Shown: positions 55,990 to 64,000 of the stretch, piece by piece | Position numbering within the stretch: position 1 is the first letter of the stretch | Layout: every line of letters begins with the position of its first letter | Assembly (NCBI GenBank): GCA_963678275.1 | Contig: OY782765.1 | Coordinates: 3,658,001 to 3,722,000, forward strand | DNA: 64,000 nt | Direction: 5' to 3' | From: G963677445 sp963678275 | GTDB lineage: Bacteria; Bacteroidota; Ignavibacteria; Ignavibacteriales; Melioribacteraceae | Position numbers and translations under genes: made by a program | Notes under the pieces: generated by a model | What the model saw: only the letters and a program-made list of their open reading frames with translations | The model's database searches: none | Told to the model about the DNA's origin: nothing

Positions 55990-57213
55990 TTATCCTGTAT
56001 GATGTTCCGCTCCGAATTTATCGGATATCTTTTTATAGGGGATCAGCATAAACGCTAAAAGTGTTATAGGCACAAGGGGGAAATAAAACGCGTTGTGAAC
56101 GCTGAAATTTTCAGAGAAAAATCCTATTATCATCGAACCGGATGTTCCTCCGAGGGCAGAAAATATAATTATCAGACCTGTCATTGAGCTGTGTTTTTCT
56201 TTCTCCAGTTTGCTGAGAACAATTGAACAGATTGTCGGATAGATAGGACCGAGGAAAAATCCGACCATGGAAAATATAAATGCCAGAGGAGAAGCCTGGT
56301 ACCAGCTTTCATGCTGAGCGGCGCTGAAATCAAGCGTCTGTATCAGTATTACCAGAGTCAGCAGGAACGCCCCTGTCAGGTAAGTAAGCTGGATAGATAA
56401 CCAGGAAAACCTTTTCGAAAGGTAGCCGGCGAGAAATCGGCTCAGGGCAATCGAACCTGCGTAGATGCTCAGAAATGAAGCTGACTGCGCCTGCGACAAA
56501 TTAAAGATTTCGCGGTTAAAGGTTGGAAGCCATGTGCCGAAACTTTGTTCGATCATTACATAAAGAAACGCGCTGATAATAAATACCCATACAAGAGGAT
56601 ATTTAAACAGTGAAAACATCTTTATAAAACCTGAATCTTTCGCCTCTTCTTTAACATTACTTTCATCTATCTCAGTAAAAAGCATTAAAATCAGCGATAT
56701 TGTAGTAAGTATGGCTATTATCCAATAAGTGTTATTCCATGTGCTCACACTTATCATCAGTGAAAAAATCAGCGGACCGGTCAGAGAGCCGGTCATAAAT
56801 ATCCCCTCAAGCGTATTCATAAAACCTGTGTGTTCTTTCTGACTTTTTGTAATCAGCCCGACCGTTGAATAAACCGAAACTTTCATAAGGGCAAAACTGG
56901 AACCTGTGATCATATAAAGCACCGGAGCCGACCAGTACTCGGTTATAGAGGCAATAATCATAGAGCCTAATGTTAACGCGATCAATCCATATATCATTGT
57001 CCTTCTGTAACCAAACTTTGGGACGTAGGATGCAAGAATAAATGAAACAAACATAATGGAGAGATCTTTAAATGCCTCAAGGCTGCCGGCGGTCAATCTG
57101 CTTACATTATAATCCTCAATAACCTGGGCGATAACAATTCCAACAGTGTTGAGGAGTATCGCGAGAACAAAATAACTAAGGAAAAGGGATATTTTCGTTT
57201 TAGTTTTAGACAT
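55990..57213 (-). CDS. MFS sugar transporter
   Basis: The product is 407 residues with 12 predicted membrane segments. The loop 2-3 motif is weakly kept (YVPKFGYRRTMIYGL). IEDYNVSRLTAGSLEAFKD after TM1 resembles FucP/TsgA-type transporters. The C-terminal half starts after a charged loop (EIDESNVKEEAKD). It would take the sugar released or passed on by the outer-membrane receptor and the GH65 lipoprotein across the inner membrane. Sugar specificity is inferred from context (trehalose or glucose). A strong hairpin precedes the gene. Confidence 0.88.
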   Translation of the reverse strand: MSKTKTKISLFLSYFVLAILLNTVGIVIAQVIEDYNVSRLTAGSLEAFKDLSIMFVSFILASYVPKFGYRRTMIYGLIALTLGSMIIASITEYWSAPVLYMITGSSFALMKVSVYSTVGLITKSQKEHTGFMNTLEGIFMTGSLTGPLIFSLMISVSTWNNTYWIIAILTTISLILMLFTEIDESNVKEEAKDSGFIKMFSLFKYPLVWVFIISAFLYVMIEQSFGTWLPTFNREIFNLSQAQSASFLSIYAGSIALSRFLAGYLSKRFSWLSIQLTYLTGAFLLTLVILIQTLDFSAAQHESWYQASPLAFIFSMVGFFLGPIYPTICSIVLSKLEKEKHSSMTGLIIIFSALGGTSGSMIIGFFSENFSVHNAFYFPLVPITLLAFMLIPYKKISDKFGAEHHTG

Positions 57214-57243
57214 AACAGCAATTCGATATTTTGTTAAAATTAA

Positions 57244-57269
57244 GCAGTACAGAATAAATTCTGTACTGC
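57244..57269. other. Hairpin between receptor and transporter genes
   Basis: GCAGTACAGAA and TTCTGTACTGC pair perfectly around TAAA, in the 69-base gap. On the minus strand it is followed by TTAATTTT. It may act as a partial terminator or RNA-stabilising stem that sets receptor expression above that of the downstream genes, as often seen after SusC-type genes. Confidence 0.6.
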
Positions 57270-57282
57270 CCTTAATAATAGA

Positions 57283-59793
57283 TTAAAAATCAACACTGAT
57301 TGAAAATTTGAAGGAACGGCCAAATAATGGACGTCCGTTTTTAGCGAGGGGATCTCTCGGATCACCTTCGGTCAGGCCTTCGGAGTCTGTAAGGTTATCG
57401 GCGCTGAGGTTGAATGTAAGTCCGCTGTGAGTTGATAAATAAAGACCCATATCCAGTTTGGTGAATGATTCAAGCTGGTATGTGTTGTTTCTGTCGTTCC
57501 AGCGGTCCCCCACATATCTGAATGCTCCGTAGACTGTAGCGTCGAGTGATTTGCCGATTTGGAAATCATAGCTCGGCACAAGACGGAACTGAACATCGGG
57601 CTGGCGCCAGATTTTTTTATCGACCGCTTCGGGAGCTGTTTCCGATTCTGTTATCTTTCCACTCTGAAGTGTGCCGATAAGTTTAAGTTTGAACGCGTCT
57701 ACATTTAAAGCTCCATCTATTTCAGCTCCGAATGTTCTTGTTTTCAGCAGAGCCGCTTCAAATGTTGAACCGACGCCTCCGTCATAAATTTCAACTGTAT
57801 TCATGAAGCCGGTAAGGAAAAGACTGAAAATATCCCTTTCATATTTCAGACCTGCTTCAAACTGATTAAAGATACTTGACGAGATTGTACCATCTGAAAG
57901 GTCGCCGCTTTCGAGGTTGTAGTTATTGCCTTCACGGATGTTATCAAAATTAGGATAAAAGAGCCCTTTTGATCCGCGGATAAAGACACCCATATTCGAA
58001 TCGAATGCATAGTTTATAGCAGCGGTGCCTGCCCAGTCATCTCCCTTGAGAGAGGCGGTCTGGTCAATTGTTCCATCAGGAAGAGCGCCCGCGTCAAGTG
58101 TGAAGTTCATATTGAAGAAATGGTATCTGAGGCCTAAATCAAGTCTTATTTTACTATTAATCTGCCATGAATCACCCGCGTAAATAGCAAATACTCTCGC
58201 GTCGCCGGCTTCGTTCAGGCCGTAATTCCAGCTTCCGGCCACACTGTCTGCCGGAACACCGGCAATAATGTCACCGTTTTCGACATTATGTACCAGAACA
58301 TGATTACCGAGCGTCCAGAAATCACTTGTTGTCCAGAAAGCCTGGTAAGCTCCAATTGTGAGATTGTGTTCTTTAACCTTTTTGGTTAAACTTATATCGT
58401 TGGTAAGAGATTCAATCTGCTTCTGAACAACCCAGCTTCCATAACTCTGAACATATCCTGAAGTAAGAGTTTTGCCTCCCACAGTCTGTATCGGGCTTCC
58501 TCCGAGTTTTGCGCTCAGGGCTGAAACACTCATAGCGTTGCCGTTGGATACAAAACCATAAGTATCGGCGTTACCGCTGGTATAAGAAAGATTATCCCTC
58601 ACAGTCCAGCCGTCTCCGAGATCATAATCGAAATTGAGGCCGTTAACCATACCTTTCCAGCCGCGTCCGTTGGCGAAATCGAAAGTAGCGCTGTCCCCCT
58701 GGGTATTAATAGCGAGGGTGCGATAACGTGTGGAATTACCGAGAGGTGAAAATGTGCCGGGATCATTGCCTGTGCCTAAAGCCATCGGAAGAATCCACTG
58801 GCCATGATCATCAGTAAGGCGTGTGAAGATATTTAAAGCTCCCTTATCAAAAACCCTTGTCAACTGGAATGTAAGCTGCTGACCGTTTTCAGAGTTAAAC
58901 TGGGTATTTCTGATACCGGGTGAAGTTCTGTAATAACCGCCAACCATATAATATAGTTTTTCCGAAACAGGACCGCTGAGCACAGCGTCCACTCTCTGCG
59001 AACTATAATCAGTGGTGGTATATTTTACTCTTCCTTTTGTCTGAGCGGTTCCTCTTACAAGATTAAAGTTTGTTGTTAGTCCGGCCTCTCCGTTCGAGAA
59101 TACTGAACTTGGTCCCCCTCTCAAAGCTTCAGTTGAGGCGATAGTTTCATCAATTCTGAAGATGGAACTCTGCTCGAAGAAAGAAAGAGTTTGTGTTCCG
59201 TAAAGAGGAGCGCCGTTTATCGACATGGTTACGAAAGGCGCGTCGCCGCCTGAAGGAAGCCCGCGGACCATAATATTTGCTCCGGCAACACCACCGGTGC
59301 TTTCAGACCAGACACCCGGCACAAGCTCAAGAGCCGCGGCTGTACTCGGGGGGGATAACCGCTCGATATCAGCCGGTGAAATGGTGGTAATAGCGAAACT
59401 CGCGTCTTTCTTTTTGATTCCCGCTCCGCCGGCGGTACCGGTGATTACCACACCGTCCATTAGCAGAACATCCTCGGCGAGGGTGAAATTTTGTGTTGTT
59501 GTTTTTCCGGCAGTGACCGTAATATCTGCCTTGTTTTCCTTAAAACCAATAACTGTTGCCCTTAGCACATAATCGCCCGGAGTAACATTTTCAATCAGGT
59601 AATTGCCATCCATATCGGATGCCGAACCGGTGGTTGTGCCGATAATCGTAATATTAGCGAATGGAATCGGCATTCCGGCCTGGTCCTTTATTTTACCTGA
59701 AACTGTACCGGTTTTTTGCGCGGAAAGAGCGACCGGAAGAAATGAGATGATCAGTAATGCGCTGATCAGATAACGGTGAATAGTTTTCCTCAT
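57283..59793 (-). CDS. SusC-like TonB-dependent receptor
   Basis: The product is 836 residues. Signal peptide MRKTIHRYLISALLIISFLP to about residue 25. Residues about 30-110 are a carboxypeptidase-regulatory domain (GTVSGKIKDQAGMPIPFANI, DYVLRATVIGFKEN). The plug follows (LELVPGVWSESTGGVAGANIMVRGLP), and then a 22-strand barrel ending FKFSISVDF with a terminal Phe. It imports oligosaccharide through the outer membrane, driven by TonB. No SusD partner lies next to it, which is unusual for a SusC pair. First gene of the catabolic operon, 70 bases ahead of MFS, with a sigma-54-like promoter just upstream. Confidence 0.9.
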   Translation of the reverse strand: MRKTIHRYLISALLIISFLPVALSAQKTGTVSGKIKDQAGMPIPFANITIIGTTTGSASDMDGNYLIENVTPGDYVLRATVIGFKENKADITVTAGKTTTQNFTLAEDVLLMDGVVITGTAGGAGIKKKDASFAITTISPADIERLSPPSTAAALELVPGVWSESTGGVAGANIMVRGLPSGGDAPFVTMSINGAPLYGTQTLSFFEQSSIFRIDETIASTEALRGGPSSVFSNGEAGLTTNFNLVRGTAQTKGRVKYTTTDYSSQRVDAVLSGPVSEKLYYMVGGYYRTSPGIRNTQFNSENGQQLTFQLTRVFDKGALNIFTRLTDDHGQWILPMALGTGNDPGTFSPLGNSTRYRTLAINTQGDSATFDFANGRGWKGMVNGLNFDYDLGDGWTVRDNLSYTSGNADTYGFVSNGNAMSVSALSAKLGGSPIQTVGGKTLTSGYVQSYGSWVVQKQIESLTNDISLTKKVKEHNLTIGAYQAFWTTSDFWTLGNHVLVHNVENGDIIAGVPADSVAGSWNYGLNEAGDARVFAIYAGDSWQINSKIRLDLGLRYHFFNMNFTLDAGALPDGTIDQTASLKGDDWAGTAAINYAFDSNMGVFIRGSKGLFYPNFDNIREGNNYNLESGDLSDGTISSSIFNQFEAGLKYERDIFSLFLTGFMNTVEIYDGGVGSTFEAALLKTRTFGAEIDGALNVDAFKLKLIGTLQSGKITESETAPEAVDKKIWRQPDVQFRLVPSYDFQIGKSLDATVYGAFRYVGDRWNDRNNTYQLESFTKLDMGLYLSTHSGLTFNLSADNLTDSEGLTEGDPRDPLAKNGRPLFGRSFKFSISVDF

Positions 59794-59864
59794 ATTTTCC
59801 CCTTGGGTTAGTTGTTATAGTTAATATTTAAATGAATTTATATTGGAAAATAATAATTATAATC

Positions 59865-59880
59865 TCCAAGAAATATGCCA
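59865..59880 (-). promoter_or_regulatory. Sigma-54-type -24/-12 promoter of the trehalose operon
   Basis: On the minus strand TGGCATATTTCTTGGA matches TGGCAyr-N4-TTGCw with the GG/TG spacing exact. Only the last C of TTGC is a G. It ends 71 bases before the receptor ATG. The next upstream gene encodes a sigma-54 activator, which supports it. Confidence 0.6.
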
Positions 59881-60165
59881 CTTAAAAGAAAATTGAGGAA
59901 ATTTGAAGATTCGGTTATTCGAAGGATTGAAAAACTATATATTTTTTATAGCAGCTTTATTGCCAGGCGGAACTGATCCTGAAACAATTTATCAGTTACC
60001 GGTCAATGGGAATATGTTCACTTTTAGCCGCGCGATGTAATTTTTCGCCGGTTTTTGAAAATATCTTTCCATTTTTTTAAAATGATGAAGAAAAATGAAC
60101 CTGTATTCAGTAAACAAACTATTATTTTTCTATGCGGGATCACATATATCCGACGCATTGTCTGG

Positions 60166-60208
60166 TTTGTTATCAAAAATATAACATTGCTATCACATTG
60201 ATAACAAA
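60166..60208. promoter_or_regulatory. Inverted repeat, candidate activator site or terminator
   Basis: TTTGTTATCA and TGATAACAAA are perfect 10-base inverted copies separated by 23 bases, starting two bases past the regulator stop codon and about 286 bases upstream of the -24 element. Sigma-54 activators bind such upstream palindromes. There is no T run on the minus side, so a terminator is less likely. The rest of 59794-60165 shows no gene. Confidence 0.5.
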
Positions 60209-60209
60209 A

Positions 60210-61679
60210 TTATTCTTTCAAACCCAGTTCTTTACATAATCTGTGGAAATTGGACCGGGCCAGGCCAAGTTTTTCCGCCGCTTCCGAGTCGGTTTTACTC
60301 CTGTTTCTTACAGCTTTTACATACCGCAATTTGAACTCATGTTCCGCCTCTTTTAAGATTAAAATATTGTCATCCGAATGAGCCGGAATGGGATAACCGC
60401 CAAAGAAGCTGTGTTTTCTTAATCCGAGCGCGTTTTCCACCTCATCTATATCGATGATATTTGTGTTCATTAAAGCGAGTCGCTGCGCTACGTTTTTTAA
60501 TTGTCTTATGTTTCCCGACCATTCAAACTGCCTGAGAATACTCATAGCGTCCTTCGAGATTTTGGGCTGGTAAACATGAAACTCATCACAAGCCAGATTA
60601 AAGAAATGCTCAAGCAAAACAGGAATATCCTCTCTCCTTTCCCTTAATGGCGCGAGAGTGATATTTAATATATTCAGCCGATAGAATAAGTCTTCCCTGA
60701 ATAGTTTTCCCCTTATAAGCTGCTCAATATTTTTATTGGTCGCCGCTATTACTCTTACGTTGACACTGTAGCTTTTTTTTCGCCCGATTTTATCGAGGTC
60801 GCCGGTTTCCAAAACACGGAGCAGCTTGGCCTGCGCCATCAGTGGCAGTTCCCCTATTTCATCGAGGAAAATTGTTCCGTTATTTGCCTGTTCAAATAAG
60901 CCCGCTTTTTCCATTTTCGCGTCGGTAAAAGCCCCTTTTTCATAACCGAAAAGCTCACTTTCAATAAGGTCATTTGGTATTGCCGAACAGTTTACGGTAA
61001 TAAAATTCTCAAACTTCCGCTGGCTGACATAATGAATATTGCGCGCTACAATTTCTTTTCCGGTTCCCGATTCACCACTGATAAGTATGCTCGCGTCTGT
61101 TTTCGCGTAAGTATCAATCTGCTCTTTAATTTTTTTTAGTTCCCCTGAAGAACCGATAAGCGAATAGCGGTTTAATAATTCAGCGACATTATTCTTCAGT
61201 TTATACTGGGTGTTTTTATGCTCCCTGTGGAGGATATCTTTTTCAATTTCCAGTTTTCTCTTTTCAAAGGCATTTTTAATTGCCAGTACGAAATCAGTCG
61301 GCTGATAAATATAATCAATATCCATCGGTGTTTTTGTGCCGAACCATGAAGCTCCGCTTTCAATTAGCTGTGTGGCAAAATCGAGGTCTGTCTGATTGAT
61401 TGTCATTTTAGTGATGACAATAACCTGGATCGTACTATCAATTTTTTTTATTTCCTCAATTAACTCTTCCCCCTGCAGCCCGCCTGAAATCTGGTAGTCG
61501 AGGATCACCACATCGAATAAATGCCTGTTTGCTTTAATAACCCGAAGAGTATCTTTACCGGAAGAAACGATATCCTTTATGAATATTAATTCTTCGAAAG
61601 GTCTTATAGTGTTCTTTATTCGCTGAACATCAAAATCTTCATCCTCAACGATGAGTATGCTGATTTTATTATTTATCAT
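60210..61679 (-). CDS. NtrC-family sigma-54-dependent response regulator
   Basis: The product is 489 residues. Receiver domain with VEDED and phosphorylated Asp 61 (VVILDYQISGG). AAA+ central domain: Walker A GESGTGKEIV (about residue 203), GAFTDA sigma-54 contact loop, Walker B TIFLDEIGELPL, and arginine-finger region LFREDLFYRL. C-terminal Fis-type helix-turn-helix SEAAEKLGLARSNFHRLCKE. It should be phosphorylated by the kinase encoded 14 bases upstream and turn on sigma-54 promoters, most likely the receptor/transporter/hydrolase operon downstream. Confidence 0.95.
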   Translation of the reverse strand: MINNKISILIVEDEDFDVQRIKNTIRPFEELIFIKDIVSSGKDTLRVIKANRHLFDVVILDYQISGGLQGEELIEEIKKIDSTIQVIVITKMTINQTDLDFATQLIESGASWFGTKTPMDIDYIYQPTDFVLAIKNAFEKRKLEIEKDILHREHKNTQYKLKNNVAELLNRYSLIGSSGELKKIKEQIDTYAKTDASILISGESGTGKEIVARNIHYVSQRKFENFITVNCSAIPNDLIESELFGYEKGAFTDAKMEKAGLFEQANNGTIFLDEIGELPLMAQAKLLRVLETGDLDKIGRKKSYSVNVRVIAATNKNIEQLIRGKLFREDLFYRLNILNITLAPLRERREDIPVLLEHFFNLACDEFHVYQPKISKDAMSILRQFEWSGNIRQLKNVAQRLALMNTNIIDIDEVENALGLRKHSFFGGYPIPAHSDDNILILKEAEHEFKLRYVKAVRNRSKTDSEAAEKLGLARSNFHRLCKELGLKE

Positions 61680-61693
61680 AGTCCCCCGATCAA

Positions 61694-63151
61694 TTAGCTG
61701 TGGTTGATTTCAATTACTGTTAAAGCTCCGTTATCATTAAAAACGTCAATTTTCATTCCTGTTCTTCTGCAATTTTCATAAGCGATATAACATCCATATC
61801 CTGAATGCTGAACATTTCGTTTTGTGGAGGTTTTTTCAATAAATATTTTTTTGAGTCCTCTTCTGTCTTCTTCAAGTAAATCAGCTTTAAAACCTGCTCC
61901 GTTATCCCTGATTATGAGTACCGATGAGTTGGTGTTCCGGTTATATTTTGTAATTATCGTAATTAGCAGATTTATATTTTTGTTATGATCAATACAATTT
62001 TGTATAAGAGGTTCTATTATCTCCCAGATTACATATTCATTAATATGCAGCTTGGGAGCGTTTCTGTCGAGCTGCAGATCAAATCTGTACTGATCGTTTT
62101 CTTTATGAACCCTCCTGAAAATGTTATCGACAATAAATTCTATCACCTGGTTGAGATCGGTGTTAAAGGCGGAGTTTCTTATCACGGTGACAGGAGGATT
62201 GAAATTTTTCATGTCATATACCACACGGCCCACAAAATTGGCATATTTCACTATCTGTTGTTTTATTTTATCGATATTGTTTTCTGTAAGGTTAAGGACA
62301 TCCTGGCGGATAAAACCCATTATCTTTTCAGCTTTGTGCTGGGCGTGATAAATTCTTTTGGCAAAATGAACCTCCTTTTCATCCTCAATTTTTTGTGTCA
62401 GCCGTTTTTCCCTCTGCCTGTATAATTCCTTCTGTATCTGGTCCCTCTCCTGAACAAGGAAATTTGTTATCAGGTACATAAGCAGAATGCTGAAAAGAAC
62501 TATTGCCGAGAATAAAGCCCCGGTCTGATCATATGAGCTTGCAATAAGTCCCTTCATGTTATTTATATCGGGAATTATTTTCATATAAACAGCTCCGACC
62601 ACCTCACCTTTAATCGAAAAAGGAACCAGCACATGGAAAGACTGTGAGGAGCCTTTCTGGTTCAGGACCGATTCATTAATAAAAATATCCTCGAGTGAGG
62701 AGCTGAAGAGGGCTTTGGCTTTTTCACGGCGGTAGTCGGCGGTCACTACCCTGTTTTGAAGGATAACATATTCATATAACCTTCTTCCATCATCTATATC
62801 AATTATTTCATCATCGGAATAAAAGAGAAAGCAGATATCCTCGGTGTTTTTTTGCAGACGCTGCTGAGTCAGTATAAAATCGAGCGCTTCAATTAAAGCG
62901 TTTTTATCCGATTCGCTGATGGTGGAGATATTGCTGTTCTGCATCAGTAATTCGAGCGATATCGTGGTGAGATCCGCTATTCTCTCGGCTGTGTCCCATC
63001 GATAGATATCTACCGCTTTACCTATAAGATTCTGTGTGGAGCGGGTGGTAATATAGGATAAAGTTATTTGCGAAATTATTATGATTATAATGAGGATGAT
63101 AAAGTGATAAAATTCAAATCTGTATTTTTTTATTTTTTCTGTCAGACTCAT
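61694..63151 (-). CDS. Membrane histidine kinase of the sigma-54 two-component system
   Basis: The product is 485 residues. TM1 about 15-37 (FYHFIILIIIIIISQITL), a periplasmic sensor of about 170 residues, TM2 about 212-232 (FSAIVLFSILLMYLITNFLV), a coiled coil, then a kinase core. N-box PLIQNCIDHNK, G1 IRDNGAGF and G2 HSGYGCYIAYENCR are clear. The dimerisation helix (KRIYHAQHKAEKIMGFIRQD) lacks the standard H-E/D-x-x-x-P box, so the phospho-acceptor His is uncertain. The gene is one base downstream of the solute-binding protein gene, suggesting that the binding protein presents the sugar signal to its periplasmic part. Confidence 0.88.
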   Translation of the reverse strand: MSLTEKIKKYRFEFYHFIILIIIIIISQITLSYITTRSTQNLIGKAVDIYRWDTAERIADLTTISLELLMQNSNISTISESDKNALIEALDFILTQQRLQKNTEDICFLFYSDDEIIDIDDGRRLYEYVILQNRVVTADYRREKAKALFSSSLEDIFINESVLNQKGSSQSFHVLVPFSIKGEVVGAVYMKIIPDINNMKGLIASSYDQTGALFSAIVLFSILLMYLITNFLVQERDQIQKELYRQREKRLTQKIEDEKEVHFAKRIYHAQHKAEKIMGFIRQDVLNLTENNIDKIKQQIVKYANFVGRVVYDMKNFNPPVTVIRNSAFNTDLNQVIEFIVDNIFRRVHKENDQYRFDLQLDRNAPKLHINEYVIWEIIEPLIQNCIDHNKNINLLITIITKYNRNTNSSVLIIRDNGAGFKADLLEEDRRGLKKIFIEKTSTKRNVQHSGYGCYIAYENCRRTGMKIDVFNDNGALTVIEINHS

Positions 63152-63152
63152 T

Positions 63153-64000
63153 TTATTTGCCGATTTTAATTTTTTGTGAAGAATTTAAGATAAGATCAAT
63201 TTTCTGCTGTGCTTTTTTCAGAGCCGTTTCTGTTGTGAGTTCTTTTTTTAAGGCTTTATTGAGATAGAGAGATATTATATCGGAAATCTTGGTATAGTTT
63301 TGCATAGCGGGGCGATGTACTCCGTTATTGAGGATGGTTCTGAATTCGACAGATTTGGGATGTTTTTCAAGCATCTCCTTATTCTCGTAAAAAGATTTTA
63401 AGATGGGAAGATAAGAGCCGGAAGTATAATTAAGTTCCTGTATTTTTTCGGAGAGAACAAATTTTATGAATGTCACAGCTTCCTCTTTAACTCCTGAATA
63501 TCTCGATAAAATAAAATTCCATCCTCCTATTGCCGAGGAACCGGCGTTTTTTCCGTTGCCGGGCAGTGAGGCTTCCTTAAGAAGGTTAAGTTTTTGTGTC
63601 GTTTTTGATACAAGGTTGGAATATTTCACAGTTGTCGGCCAGCCTCTGAAAAAGGGAATATCATTATTGAGCGCGTATTCAAATGATCTTCCCTCGTCGA
63701 ATGTTGTTACATCAACCGGCGCTATTTTATGCTTATATATCAGATCGGCAAACTGCCTGGTTTTTTCTATTATAACAGGATCGAATATATTAAACTTATT
63801 TCCGCTGTATAATCTTTCAGTATCATTACCAAGAAATTCAATAAAGTTGCATATCAACCCCTCATAAGCGTCACCCTGAAAAATATAGGCATATTTTCCG
63901 GGGAAATAACGTTTTTTTATCTCAATAATATCAGTCCATGAAATTCCTTTTTCCAGTTTCTCTTCAATTTTTTCCGATTCCGGCAGGCTGCCTATAATAT
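63153..64000 (-). CDS. Extracellular solute-binding protein, family 1 (C-terminal part, runs off the window)
   Basis: The frame stays open to the right edge, so at least the N-terminal third is missing and the TTG near 63857 is internal. Visible family features: KYAYIFQGDAYEGLICNFIEFLG, VTTFDEGRSFEYALNNDIPFFRGW, SAIGGWNFILSRYSGVKEEAVTFIKFVLS and PAMQNYTKISDIISLYLNKAL, the C-lobe of ABC sugar-binding proteins. No permease or ATPase genes are visible in the same direction. Its position one base ahead of the histidine kinase points to a sensing role rather than, or besides, transport. Confidence 0.85.
   Translation of the reverse strand, partial: IIGSLPESEKIEEKLEKGISWTDIIEIKKRYFPGKYAYIFQGDAYEGLICNFIEFLGNDTERLYSGNKFNIFDPVIIEKTRQFADLIYKHKIAPVDVTTFDEGRSFEYALNNDIPFFRGWPTTVKYSNLVSKTTQKLNLLKEASLPGNGKNAGSSAIGGWNFILSRYSGVKEEAVTFIKFVLSEKIQELNYTSGSYLPILKSFYENKEMLEKHPKSVEFRTILNNGVHRPAMQNYTKISDIISLYLNKALKKELTTETALKKAQQKIDLILNSSQKIKIGK

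Noticed and set aside
1..64000. tRNA or rRNA genes
   Set aside because: I looked for T-loop and rRNA core sequences on both strands by eye and saw no convincing case. A covariance-model scan would be decisive.

Overview
The window looks like a chromosome segment from a moderately AT-rich, Gram-negative heterotroph on the Bacteroidota/Chlorobiota side of the tree. An uncultured Ignavibacteria-like lineage is my best guess. The evidence is a Por-type (T9SS) C-terminal sorting domain (49511-51229), a SusC/TonB-dependent receptor with a carboxypeptidase-regulatory N-terminus (57283-59793), several lipoproteins, a TTTG/TAnnTTTG promoter (8606-8638), and intergenic regions full of heptanucleotide runs and short palindromic dispersed repeats. 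I saw no rRNA, tRNA or CRISPR array.

Layout. 1-7490 is ordinary chromosome: the end of an SDR-like gene, small hypotheticals, a flavoprotein, a methyltransferase, and a minus-strand run of isochorismatase-fold hydrolase, thioredoxin-reductase-like flavoprotein and an RlmN-like radical SAM protein. 7500-28600 is an accessory region. It holds an AbiL/RloAB-type defence pair whose second gene is frameshifted, katG with perR, a TIR-domain gene flanked by what I read as integron cassette boundaries including a 136-bp attC site, a pseudogene directly after that attC, a GNAT acetyltransferase, a two-component system, a spondin-domain lipoprotein, a 433-bp tandem repeat, an Mrr-type nuclease with zinc-binding cysteines, a truncated membrane gene and an orphan YgiT-type zinc-finger gene. 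29252-34249 carries a saccharopine-dehydrogenase-like gene and a ccmCDEF cytochrome c maturation cluster. 35951-39544 has an RDD membrane protein and a GH13 lipoprotein. 41926-48563 is a TolC-adaptor-RND efflux operon. 49511-51229 is a secreted beta-helix protein.

51886-64000 (minus strand) reads as a trehalose or related alpha-glucoside utilisation locus. A periplasmic solute-binding protein, a membrane histidine kinase and a sigma-54-dependent response regulator lie upstream of SusC-like receptor, MFS transporter, GH65 lipoprotein and GH37 trehalase genes. A sigma-54-like -24/-12 element sits just upstream of the receptor gene, which suggests that the two-component system switches the catabolic operon on.

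The strongest lead is at 14991-16912 and 25634-26158. A block of about 520 bp occurs twice, and each copy ends at a G|TT trinucleotide directly ahead of an AT-rich accessory gene (TIR, Mrr-like). In the TIR case the first bases after the junction (TTATGC) restore a perfect complement to the R'' box (GCATAAC) of the downstream attC, as expected for an inserted integron cassette. No integron integrase is present in the window.
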